This document shows, piece by piece, positions 1 to 8,049 of a DNA stretch of 64,000 nt. Position 1 is the stretch's first letter, and each line of letters starts with the position of its first letter. This stretch comes from a virus, in the IMG/VR virus record IMGVR_UViG_3300027668_000016, positions 1 to 64,000 of that record; one strand, written 5' to 3'. The position numbers and the translations under genes are program-made. Below the pieces are notes generated by a model. That model was given only the letters and a program-made list of their open reading frames with translations. It made no database searches and was not told where the DNA came from.

Positions 1-1313
1 TTAACTGATTCACCTAACGTACTACCATATAATTTATGTAATTGTTTGATAGTACCTATATTTTTAAGTTCCATATGGTCACCTTGGAAATCTACAAAGT
101 AATACTTATTACCATCAACATATACATAATCAACACCTGGCATCCAACCACCAAGACCTTTAACCTTAATCTTTTTCATTCCCTTTAGGAACTTCTTAGA
201 TGTAGAATTAACTTTTTGTGCTTCGTTTACTGATTCATCTAAGTCTTCTTTGTGAAATAGTTTTTCGCTATCATCACTATGAGGATTTTGAGTCATAAGA
301 GTTCCATTGGGCATTTTATGAGTTGGTCCAGTCCATTCTTTTCCATCTTTTGTATAATGCTTTACACCCTCTTTTTCGTTAACTACTGATTCACTCATGC
401 TTATTATTGCTTTTTTCTTTTTAAGCATTAATTTAAGAAATAAGTCTACCAATTTACCATTCTTATCATCAGTCATACGATGTGGTCTACCAACAAAATC
501 CTGTCCGATACCATCCATCTTACCTGAACGTTGAAATTTAATAGTTCCTGATTTTGATTTAATTGCAAAGTCACCCATACCTAAATGTACAAGTTCTGAA
601 TTTGGTAATACACCTTTACTATAGTTTACAAAGTTACTATCTACAATAGTTTGATTTCCAACTCTTTCGTAGTGACCTACATCCCTAGCTTCTTTTAATA
701 TATCAGTAAGTTTCATTGATTCTTTTGTGAATTCTTTTGCGTTTTCTTTATCATCTTTATCAACTGATTTTAGAGGATAAGTTTTTCCATCTACTTTAAA
801 TTCGCTATCACCATTTGCAATTGCTTTTGCTCTTTCTGCACCGAATTCATTTCCTTCTTCAACTTTTTCTTCTGATTCATTGATTTCGTAATACTTTCCT
901 AATGTTTCACCAATTTCATCATAAGATGATTCTAATCGTTGTTGTAGTGTTGCAACTTCTCTTAAAGTTTTCTCAAATACTTTGAATGATTCATTCATTC
1001 TCTTTACGTGTCTACTAACTGTAATACCATCAAATGAACCTTCAGTTTCTTTAACCATATTTTTACCTGCAACGTCTACCAATCCTCTGATTGATTCATA
1101 TACTTCAGATAACCCTTCGTTTCTATATACAGTTTCACCAAATGATTTGTATGCTTTAACTGCTTCTAAGAATGCATGTTTTTGCTCTGTAGTCATCTCT
1201 GAGGATTCTTCATTTTCGTTTTCTTTAACGAATGATTTAGCGTATGGGTCAGAATAAACTTTACCTAATTCTGGGTTGATAGTTTCATTCAGTAAATCTT
1301 TTAGTTTTTTCAT
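1..1313 (-). CDS. Probable prohead scaffold/core protein (gp22 position), 3' end outside window
   Basis: The frame is open from an ATG at 1313 to the left window edge, so at least 437 residues are present and the C-terminus is missing. The protein starts MKKLKDLLNETINPELG and is rich in Glu, Lys and Asn, with a helical, coiled-coil-like stretch around residues 95-150 (VFEKTLREVATLQQRLESS). It lies directly downstream of the gp21-like prohead protease, which is where T4 places scaffold gene 22; the scaffold role is inferred from this position and the composition. Near the visible end it carries ESVNEAQK. This fits the gp21 cleavage consensus (hydrophobic-X-Glu before Ala/Gly), as expected of a processed core protein. 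It could instead be another head-associated protein. Confidence 0.7.
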   Translation of the reverse strand, partial: MKKLKDLLNETINPELGKVYSDPYAKSFVKENENEESSEMTTEQKHAFLEAVKAYKSFGETVYRNEGLSEVYESIRGLVDVAGKNMVKETEGSFDGITVSRHVKRMNESFKVFEKTLREVATLQQRLESSYDEIGETLGKYYEINESEEKVEEGNEFGAERAKAIANGDSEFKVDGKTYPLKSVDKDDKENAKEFTKESMKLTDILKEARDVGHYERVGNQTIVDSNFVNYSKGVLPNSELVHLGMGDFAIKSKSGTIKFQRSGKMDGIGQDFVGRPHRMTDDKNGKLVDLFLKLMLKKKKAIISMSESVVNEKEGVKHYTKDGKEWTGPTHKMPNGTLMTQNPHSDDSEKLFHKEDLDESVNEAQKVNSTSKKFLKGMKKIKVKGLGGWMPGVDYVYVDGNKYYFVDFQGDHMELKNIGTIKQLHKLYGSTLGESV

Positions 1314-1328
1314 TATCTTACCTAATTG

Positions 1329-1943
1329 TTATATAGCACAGATTCCATCTATTTCACAGATGATATCACGTACTAATGTATTAATTTTTTTATATGATTT
1401 TAAAGAACCACAGTTAACAGATTCATTTACAGGTTTCATAAATGCACCATGTGTTGATGGGTTAGAAACAAAATCCCAACATATCAAATCAAAGTCATCT
1501 TCTACTGTTACAGTCGTACCATTGGTAGATTCTTTTACCGAACCCATACCTCTTGAAGATATACCAACTGTACATCCTGCTTCTAATAATTCTTTAAGGA
1601 TGTTACCTGATGGGGTTTTTAATACTTCTACTTTCCCAATCACATCGTTACCTTCCCACCATATATCACGAATGATATGAGATGTGTTTTTCAATTCAAC
1701 AACAGATGCATCTGGATGGTCTAACTCACCATATGCCCTATTTTCTTTAATCTCTCTACCTTTGTATTTATCAACTTCTCGTTTGAGAACTTCTGATGGG
1801 TAGATTCTACCGTTTTGGTTTTCCGATTCAGCTCTTTGTAATACACCCTCAACAATCAATCGACCATTGTGTTTAGTCATGGATTCATTAAGTTGCTTTG
1901 GTGTTATACTGAATGGTGTTATGTCTACTAATAGTTTATTCAT
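1329..1943 (-). CDS. 21: Prohead core protease, T4 gp21 family
   Basis: This is a 204-residue serine protease of the T4 gp21 (peptidase U9) family. It cleaves scaffold and head proteins during prohead maturation. The family blocks are visible: an N-terminal LIVEGVLQRAESENQNGRIY segment, the GELDHP block around residues 75-80 with the candidate catalytic His, and GISSRGMGS around residues 130-138 with the candidate nucleophilic Ser. The length matches the family (about 210). The start overlaps the stop of the preceding 44-residue gene by one base, so translation is probably coupled. Order portal - small core genes - protease - scaffold matches T4. Confidence 0.93.
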   Translation of the reverse strand: MNKLLVDITPFSITPKQLNESMTKHNGRLIVEGVLQRAESENQNGRIYPSEVLKREVDKYKGREIKENRAYGELDHPDASVVELKNTSHIIRDIWWEGNDVIGKVEVLKTPSGNILKELLEAGCTVGISSRGMGSVKESTNGTTVTVEDDFDLICWDFVSNPSTHGAFMKPVNESVNCGSLKSYKKINTLVRDIICEIDGICAI

Positions 1944-2077
1944 TACTTATCCCACACTTTTCGTTTCCTATACAAATCAAACATAATTTGTGCTACCTCA
2001 TATCGTATAAGTAGCCTGATATCTTCCAAATCCTTATTTGAAAGTTCTTCTTTTAATATTTTCTTTTTACGAATCAT
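1943..2077 (-). CDS. Small basic prohead-region protein (44 aa)
   Basis: A 44-residue ORF begins MIRKKKILKEELSNKD and ends RKRKVWDK. It overlaps the upstream gene by four bases (ATGA) and the protease start by one base, tight packing that argues it is translated. It is highly charged and predicted helical. T4 has small core genes 67 and 68 between portal and protease, and this gene sits in the equivalent place, but I see no sequence signature that identifies it as either. Confidence 0.65.
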   Translation of the reverse strand: MIRKKKILKEELSNKDLEDIRLLIRYEVAQIMFDLYRKRKVWDK

Positions 2078-2556
2078 GAACTCAGCTCTTTTAGTTTATG
2101 TGCTACTTTTAACAATCTTTCAGAGATTTTTCCAAAACGTTGTTGAGTTGATTTCCAATACTGACCAGTATGTACACCAGCTTCAGTTTTTAACTTTGTG
2201 TTCTGATTAACGATACGTTCCATTTCGAACATCATACGATTTATTTTTTTAATAGAATCGTTTACCTTTTGATAATCTTTTCGAGTATCATCTTTTTTAT
2301 ATTCTTTATAAGATATTTCATTTATCTTAGATTCTAACTTTCTTTCCAACGATTCCATTGTTTTAATGTTCTTTTTGGATTTTTTAGATTTTTTATAACC
2401 TAAAACTTCAATATGGTCATTATCTAATTCATCCTCATCATCAACAAAAGCGTATGGGGTTTTGGGAGGACCTTCTCCACCATCCATATTACCGGTAACA
2501 TTAATTTCTTCTATCTCTTCAAACTTATCTGATATTTCTTTTAGTAAACTTTTCAT
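2074..2556 (-). CDS. Uncharacterised head-region protein (160 aa)
   Basis: Function not recognised. The N-terminal half is acidic (DGGEGPPKTPYAFVDDEDELDND, residues about 25-48), followed by a Lys/Ser patch (YKKSKKSKKN) and a helical C-terminal half with regular hydrophobic spacing (IKKINRMMFEMERIV). The stop overlaps the 44-residue gene and the start overlaps the stop of the 281-residue gene by one base, so it belongs to the portal-protease operon. Position suggests a head assembly or core protein; this is inference only. Confidence 0.75.
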   Translation of the reverse strand: MKSLLKEISDKFEEIEEINVTGNMDGGEGPPKTPYAFVDDEDELDNDHIEVLGYKKSKKSKKNIKTMESLERKLESKINEISYKEYKKDDTRKDYQKVNDSIKKINRMMFEMERIVNQNTKLKTEAGVHTGQYWKSTQQRFGKISERLLKVAHKLKELSS

Positions 2557-3401
2557 TAAAATGCCTTTTTTAATTCAGAGTATAACTCATTATATCGTAA
2601 TAATGATAAAATTTGAGATTCTGTGATAGTTTTTGAAGATTTTACTTTTGAAATTAATCTTACAACTTCAGTTACCTTAATTTTAGTAACTTGGTCAGTT
2701 ATTTTTATTAATTTTATATTTTTTGTAAGTAAGTTACATTCTCTTATAACAAAACTCTTTAATTTTTTAGAATTATCAACTGAGTTTATATATTCTTTTA
2801 AAATACCACGCTGCTTATCAGATAAATGTGTATATTTGTTATTAAAATTCTCTATTAACATTTTCCAAGCAAGTAATCGAACCTCTTTAGGTTGCTTTGA
2901 GTACTCTTCGTTGATAGTTGTGATAACTGTATCTGCATTTTGAGCTTTACCTGTTAGGTGTTCCATCAATGTAGATTTACAATCAACATATTCTTTTGGG
3001 TTTTCTGAATTTAAGTATTCAAAGAGTTTGTAGATAGATGCATTCTCTTTATAGTTACTAACTCTATAGTTAAAAAAGTCTTCCAATACAAAATTAGATT
3101 TAATATCTTTAATTAAGTTGTATTTTTGCTTACTTAATGTAGTTACGGTTAACTTATTTCGTTCTTTAAGAATAATATTCAAAAACTCACTAGCCTTATA
3201 CTCAGAATCGAACGATTCCTTTATAGCAGATTGATATAATCTTAATTCTTTTGCTAATTCCGAATTGTTACCGAAGTGTTCTCTGATAATATCAGTTGCT
3301 TTTGAATCTTTGTTGTTCAAAGTATCGGTCGCAATTTGTCTAACAAGTAATTCAAATAGAATCCCTGTATTTTTAAACTTACTATGCTTTAATTTCTTCA
3401 T
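2556..3401 (-). CDS. Uncharacterised head-region protein (281 aa)
   Basis: Begins MKKLKHSKFKNTGILFELLVRQIATDTLN and is almost entirely helical and Lys-rich, with no transmembrane segment or enzyme motif that I recognise. It is the first gene after the portal, from which it is separated by about 50 bases containing a late-promoter-like element. This suggests that it and the genes to its left can be transcribed separately from the portal. A conserved partner of the prohead core is the most natural guess. Confidence 0.78.
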   Translation of the reverse strand: MKKLKHSKFKNTGILFELLVRQIATDTLNNKDSKATDIIREHFGNNSELAKELRLYQSAIKESFDSEYKASEFLNIILKERNKLTVTTLSKQKYNLIKDIKSNFVLEDFFNYRVSNYKENASIYKLFEYLNSENPKEYVDCKSTLMEHLTGKAQNADTVITTINEEYSKQPKEVRLLAWKMLIENFNNKYTHLSDKQRGILKEYINSVDNSKKLKSFVIRECNLLTKNIKLIKITDQVTKIKVTEVVRLISKVKSSKTITESQILSLLRYNELYSELKKAF

Positions 3402-3441
3402 CCGTTCCTTATAGTTTGGTAGAATAACCCATACAGTTGGT

Positions 3442-3450
3442 TATAAATAT
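3442..3450 (-). promoter_or_regulatory. Late-promoter-like element L1
   Basis: Reads ATATTTATAACC on the minus strand, about 40 bases upstream of the 281-residue gene's ATG and just past the portal stop codon. It is one of ten near-identical elements placed before start codons, nine of them in the virion block. Confidence 0.55.
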
Positions 3451-3451
3451 A

Positions 3452-5353
3452 TTAATTATTAGAATCCAATATATTATTTTCATCTAATAGTGATATATTA
3501 TCAGTTTCTTCTTCAATTTTAAGAGATTCTGCTATAATACCTCTAGTCTTAATCTTAATTTTCATTTTAGATAACATTGAGTTCGTAGATTCTTTGTTAA
3601 CTACTTCGTTTGCGTTATATCCTCTTGATGGAGCTTCTGGTTTAATAGAAATACTTTTATTTCCTATTGGGTCTCTACCAAATGGGGATTTATCTTTCCC
3701 ATATGTATTACCTTCCTTAGGTCTACCAGCCCCCTCATATCCACCTTCAGGTGTTTCAGATTCAACGGTTGGGAATCCGGCATTTGCTCCGTTATCATCA
3801 CCAACTTGATTACCACTTTGTTGTAGTGTTGCCATATCATGTGGAGTTCCGAATGATTCACCAGTCTTAATCGGGTCATTACCTTCACTTTCAATCTGCT
3901 CTTGTCTGAATCCTAATTTAAGGTCATTAATAACCCCCATTTGTTCTTTCTTCCACTCATCATCACTCATATTGAAAATGTTTTTATACATCCATTCTTG
4001 TGATACCATTTTAAGGTCTTTCATATCCCTTACTAATGATACTTTTTCAGACCAAAGGTTTGCCTTCTCTTGCTCATATATAATAGATGGTGTTGTTAAC
4101 TCTAATTCAAAGTTTACCAACTCAGCATCCTCATATCCTTGTGAGTATAAGTGAACTATTGCTATTTTAGTTAATTCTGAAAGTACAATCTTTTGGATTC
4201 TCTCTACTGAACGAGCAAATCTAATATCTTGCTGTGCTAATGTAGATTTACCTTCAACACCTTCTTCATATCCAATAAATGCTTTTGGAACTTTAAGAGC
4301 TGCCATCATTCTGTTCTTTAGGTATTCGATATCATCTATACCACCGAACTCCATACCACTAAGAGAATCAATTTCAGTACCACTTTGCCCACCTCTTACA
4401 GGTAAGTAATAATCTTCTAGCATATTCTGCATATTGAATTTTAAGTTGTACTCACCAGTCGCTTCATCCACATAAGGAACTTTCTTCATTTGGTCAATGA
4501 TGTTTGCCATATACGAATCAACTTCTGCTGGTGGAATATTTCCAATATCAATTTTAAAGATTCTCTTTTCAGGTGCTCTCATAATTCTATGAATCATCAT
4601 TGCATCTTCCATAAGAATTAATTGCTTCCAAGTCTTTCTTGCACCTTCTAATAAAGAACGACCATAAGGAAGGAAGTTTGTATCTGTAAGTAATCTAAAA
4701 TGTGCTACTTGAAATGATTCTAAGTATTTAGTTGAGTTTCTTTGAGATGCGGCTGATGTGTTATGTTCATCTACTTCAAATCGTACTGAGTATGGGTTAT
4801 CTAAATCATAACCTTCTTCTCTACGAGTCTCATAAACTGATAATGGTTGTGCATTTACTACACCCAACTCATCATCTAAATCTAAATGTAAATAGTAATC
4901 ACCATATTTGTTCATACCTCTAACCCATCCCCAAAGATTGAATTCAATATTCAATACATCGTAAAATAGGTTGTGAAGTGTTTTCTTTAATTTTTCATCA
5001 GATGATTTAATTCTAATAACATCACCCATATCATTTTTAAGGGTAGCCTCATCGGAGTATATATCTAATATAGATGAAATGATAGAATCTTTATCCATCG
5101 ATTCATAATCAGTATATAATTCTAATTTGTTTGAATGGTAATTAAATCGTTCATTGGAACTTTGCCAATTCTTTCTTGAGTTTGCCCCATGCAATCTACC
5201 ATATCTATCGTAATGAGCAGAACCTTGCTTATTACCATCGCTCTGTAATCTTGATGAATCGACTACTTTTATCTTATCCTTTCCAACACGCCGTACAACG
5301 ACTTGTGTTGAGAATAATTTCTTTAATTTACCGAATAATGAATTGTCTGCCAT
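3452..5353 (-). CDS. 20: Portal vertex protein, T4 gp20 family
   Basis: At 633 residues this is the head portal that seeds prohead assembly and forms the DNA entry channel. Family blocks can be read in order: the N-terminal tether region, YTDYESMDKDSIISSILDIYSDEAT around residues 80-105, WGWVRGMNKYGDYYLHLDL, VAHFRLLTDTNFLPYGRSLLEGARKTWKQL around residues 215-245, and MIHRIMRAPEKRIFKIDIGNI just after it. The disordered C-terminal 130 residues are Gly/Asn/Pro-rich (GGYEGAGRPKEGNTYGKDKS). The gene follows the terminase after a roughly 100-base gap carrying a palindrome and promoter-like elements. Confidence 0.94.
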   Translation of the reverse strand: MADNSLFGKLKKLFSTQVVVRRVGKDKIKVVDSSRLQSDGNKQGSAHYDRYGRLHGANSRKNWQSSNERFNYHSNKLELYTDYESMDKDSIISSILDIYSDEATLKNDMGDVIRIKSSDEKLKKTLHNLFYDVLNIEFNLWGWVRGMNKYGDYYLHLDLDDELGVVNAQPLSVYETRREEGYDLDNPYSVRFEVDEHNTSAASQRNSTKYLESFQVAHFRLLTDTNFLPYGRSLLEGARKTWKQLILMEDAMMIHRIMRAPEKRIFKIDIGNIPPAEVDSYMANIIDQMKKVPYVDEATGEYNLKFNMQNMLEDYYLPVRGGQSGTEIDSLSGMEFGGIDDIEYLKNRMMAALKVPKAFIGYEEGVEGKSTLAQQDIRFARSVERIQKIVLSELTKIAIVHLYSQGYEDAELVNFELELTTPSIIYEQEKANLWSEKVSLVRDMKDLKMVSQEWMYKNIFNMSDDEWKKEQMGVINDLKLGFRQEQIESEGNDPIKTGESFGTPHDMATLQQSGNQVGDDNGANAGFPTVESETPEGGYEGAGRPKEGNTYGKDKSPFGRDPIGNKSISIKPEAPSRGYNANEVVNKESTNSMLSKMKIKIKTRGIIAESLKIEEETDNISLLDENNILDSNN

Positions 5354-5382
5354 AATTATATGTTTATATAGTACTTACAATT

Positions 5383-5391
5383 TATAAATAT
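5383..5391 (-). promoter_or_regulatory. Late-promoter-like element L2 before portal
   Basis: Minus strand reads GTATATTTATAAATTG about 30 bases before the portal ATG. A host-like pair (TTAGGATATATT then TTGTATATTT) overlaps it, so the portal may be driven by two kinds of RNA polymerase holoenzyme. Confidence 0.55.
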
Positions 5392-5430
5392 ACAAAAAAT
5401 ATTTAATATATCCTAATTTATCTTTACAAA

Positions 5431-5448
5431 TTTTGACAATTGTCAAAA
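5431..5448. repeat. Perfect 18-bp palindrome between terminase and portal
   Basis: TTTTGACAATTGTCAAAA is a perfect dyad with no spacer, nine bases downstream of the terminase stop codon and immediately upstream of the promoter-like sequences of the portal. No loop and no long T-run make it more like a protein-binding operator than an intrinsic terminator. Confidence 0.6.
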
Positions 5449-5456
5449 AACAACCA

Positions 5457-7028
5457 TCACAATAACCAGCTTATATCCTCATCACCTTTTCCAGTGTTAA
5501 CTTTCCAAGCATTCTTAGCTTGGGTTGATGAGGTTTTAAATACTCCTGAGTTTTTAGATGTTAATGATAATGCTTTTCTATTTAATTCAATTCCTTGTTG
5601 TCTCAATTTTAATGCGGTATCTCTAACCCATAATGCAGTTGAAAATGATATAGTTAAATCATCGTTATAACCTTGCTGAGCCTCTGCTCTACTACCATTC
5701 CAAATAAATACAAACAACTCATCTATCAATCTCTTAGAACGTATGATAGGTGTCCTGTCTCTCATATAAGTATCTAACTTAGATATAACTAATGGTCGTG
5801 TTCTACTTGTCATTGAGAATCCTGGTACCATCTGAGATTTATCTTTTAAATCAAATCCCTTATTCAAATGAATATCGTTATCTACATATCCATAATCTTT
5901 TGCTGAATAATATAAGTTTGTATAGTTTCTATCAATTGCTTCTTGAATTACAGCCCAACCAATGTTTGCGTTTTCAATTACTAATAATGCATCATTCCAT
6001 TCGGTTGCAACGTTAACTAACATTCTACCGTAATCTTTAGTATCTATCTTACCTTTGTATTCTGCTACTTGCTCTACCGATTCTATATCAATAACGTGGA
6101 ATGCTGAATAATCTTTTCCATCACCCCTAGCGACATCTGCTACTACTACATAATTCCTACTATAATTTGGTTGTTGCCATAACCAATAGTTCCCATCAAA
6201 CCCACGTTTTTCAATGGGGTCTTGTACATGAGTTTCTTCGTACCATTGTAGTAGCTCACCATCAACAACCGTATAACCAGATGAAATGAAATCACAATCA
6301 CATTCTTGTGCTGCCATTTTCTCACCTAATAGTTGTGTTTGTTTTTCTCTCCACTTTTCATCACGCTCAGGGTGTACAGTCCAATGTAATTTAATTGGAT
6401 TCCAGCTATCACCAATTTCACCCTTTTGCCAAGTTTTATGAAAGAAGTTACCAACACCATTTGGAGTTGATAAAACAATTGCCTTTCCACCAGTCGATAG
6501 AGTTGATTGGGCGGATGCCCATATTTCATCTACACTTTTAATAAATGCAGCTTCATCTATAATTAACATTGATAACGCTTCAGAACGACCTGCATCACCA
6601 CTAGCAGATGTTGCTTTAATCTGAGAACCATTCCCTAATCTTAATGACAGTTTGTTATCTTCAATAGTTTCACCCTTCAACCAAGATGGAAGGCTTTCGT
6701 GCATGTATCGAACTTTAGTTACTAAGTTTTTAGCTACCTCTTGTTTAGTTGCGATTACTAATACATTCTTATCATCTTGAAATAACATCATCCAAAGTGA
6801 ATACCCTGCTGATAATGTTGAGATACCTAATTGACGTGATTTAAGAATTACGTTGAATTGATGTTCATCGAGTTCACCCATAACATCTTCTTGAAATGGG
6901 AATAAATCAAATAGAATTTTCCCACGCTTTGGGTGTTGGATATAGCAGTACTTTTTAAAAAAGTATATTGGGTTTTTAGCACATTTTACATATTCTTCTC
7001 GAATAAGTTCTTTTATAGATTTACTCAT
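5457..7028 (-). CDS. 17: Terminase large subunit, T4 gp17 family
   Basis: This 523-residue DNA-packaging motor has an N-terminal ATPase and a C-terminal RNase H-fold nuclease. Walker A is the non-standard SRQLGIST (about residues 64-71), as in gp17-type terminases, and Walker B is MLIIDEAAF (about 154-162). The nuclease part starts near YVVVADVARGDGKDYSA with the first metal-binding Asp, followed by the second acidic segment LLVIENANIGWAV. No separate small subunit is recognisable nearby. It is slightly shorter than T4 gp17 (610 residues). It is separated by three bases from the membrane-anchored gene upstream. Confidence 0.95.
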   Translation of the reverse strand: MSKSIKELIREEYVKCAKNPIYFFKKYCYIQHPKRGKILFDLFPFQEDVMGELDEHQFNVILKSRQLGISTLSAGYSLWMMLFQDDKNVLVIATKQEVAKNLVTKVRYMHESLPSWLKGETIEDNKLSLRLGNGSQIKATSASGDAGRSEALSMLIIDEAAFIKSVDEIWASAQSTLSTGGKAIVLSTPNGVGNFFHKTWQKGEIGDSWNPIKLHWTVHPERDEKWREKQTQLLGEKMAAQECDCDFISSGYTVVDGELLQWYEETHVQDPIEKRGFDGNYWLWQQPNYSRNYVVVADVARGDGKDYSAFHVIDIESVEQVAEYKGKIDTKDYGRMLVNVATEWNDALLVIENANIGWAVIQEAIDRNYTNLYYSAKDYGYVDNDIHLNKGFDLKDKSQMVPGFSMTSRTRPLVISKLDTYMRDRTPIIRSKRLIDELFVFIWNGSRAEAQQGYNDDLTISFSTALWVRDTALKLRQQGIELNRKALSLTSKNSGVFKTSSTQAKNAWKVNTGKGDEDISWLL

Positions 7029-7031
7029 AAC

Positions 7032-7658
7032 TTACTTTTTACCAAGTTTCCACATCATTCTTGCAGAAATCACCGGCTCTAAGGTTTGATTAAACCCTAA
7101 ACCGATTCCAAATACTTTCTTACGTTTACTTCTAAATAAAAGTTCACCACCAATATAATTGAATTGAGTTCTGTTACCAGCTAACCCAATACCTACATAA
7201 AACTCATGTTTACTAATTAATGAATCTCTTGTAATGGTGGTGGTTGGTAATAATAAATTTGGGGTGATTTGTCGAAACACAATTGAGTTTTTACTAATTG
7301 TATCGTTTATTATGATGTTACCTAATGAATCTAAATTTAATGTATCCGTATAGAAATACTTTGTATAGTAATCTTTTAAAATATCTAATGTATCAATGTT
7401 CGCTGGGATGGTATCATGTATAGTTTCAATTTTGGTTTTCCATTTTGGTATATAAACTAAACTATCAATCTTTACAGTATCCCACTTTGTTTCAATTTTA
7501 GTAATAACCGTACCTTCAACAGGCTGTTCGATTCTTTTATTGAATGGGTTTAAGTTAAATGGTTGAAACGGACTTGAACATTGTTGTTGCAGTATAATTA
7601 TAATAATTAAAACTGCTATTATTATACTTTTTAGACTATTGAAAATCTCTTTAATCAT
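7032..7658 (-). CDS. Membrane-anchored protein with possible beta-rich C-terminus (208 aa)
   Basis: An N-terminal hydrophobic segment (IIIAVLIIIIILQQQ) is followed by CSS, so it could be a transmembrane anchor or a lipoprotein signal. The middle is Thr/Asp-rich (TKIETKWDTVKIDSLVYIPKW). The last 70 residues have alternating hydrophobic strands and Gly/aromatic residues (YVGIGLAGNRTQFNYIGGE), as in small outer-membrane beta-barrels. It overlaps the 108-residue membrane gene by one base. A lysis or envelope role (spanin-like) is possible but unproven. Confidence 0.72.
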   Translation of the reverse strand: MIKEIFNSLKSIIIAVLIIIIILQQQCSSPFQPFNLNPFNKRIEQPVEGTVITKIETKWDTVKIDSLVYIPKWKTKIETIHDTIPANIDTLDILKDYYTKYFYTDTLNLDSLGNIIINDTISKNSIVFRQITPNLLLPTTTITRDSLISKHEFYVGIGLAGNRTQFNYIGGELLFRSKRKKVFGIGLGFNQTLEPVISARMMWKLGKK

Positions 7659-7984
7659 TACTTTTTAGTTGTAGTTTTTTTAGATGGTTTTCTACCTCTA
7701 CGTGGTTTACCTTTAACGGCACCAACTACATCTTTAGTTTGTTTTCTTACTTGCTTTACAGCATCAGTTACATCTTTAACTTCTTCTTTAACTCGCTTAA
7801 CTCTGCGCTTAACTTCAGTTCTAACTTTAGTTACTTCTTCTTTAACATCATCAATAGCATCTTCTACTATATCTGGAATACCATCACCATCTGAATCTTT
7901 TATTTTTTCTGACTTTGTAACGTATAATATTGATATCACACTTAGTATGACTAATACTATAATAAAAATTGGGAATGTACTCAT
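7658..7984 (-). CDS. Small membrane protein with DxDxDG calcium-type loop and basic tail
   Basis: Residues 4-22 form one transmembrane helix (FPIFIIVLVILSVISILYV). It is followed by DSDGDGIPD, the calcium-binding loop of thrombospondin type 3 repeats, then a long charged helix (VKEEVTKVRTEVKRRVKRVKEEV) and a very basic tail (KGKPRRGRKPSKKTTTKK). The tail could bind DNA or phospholipid. The gene is coupled to the next membrane-anchored gene by a one-base overlap. Family not recognised. Confidence 0.72.
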   Translation of the reverse strand: MSTFPIFIIVLVILSVISILYVTKSEKIKDSDGDGIPDIVEDAIDDVKEEVTKVRTEVKRRVKRVKEEVKDVTDAVKQVRKQTKDVVGAVKGKPRRGRKPSKKTTTKK

Positions 7985-8017
7985 AATTCAATGTTTTTTT
8001 TAAAATTTGTTTATAGT

Positions 8018-8026
8018 AATAAATAT
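8018..8026 (-). promoter_or_regulatory. Late-promoter-like element L3
   Basis: Minus strand ACATATTTATTACTA, about 35 bases before the 108-residue membrane protein's ATG; same motif family as the other late elements. Confidence 0.5.
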
Positions 8027-8049
8027 GTAAAAGTTTTTTATTAATTCAA

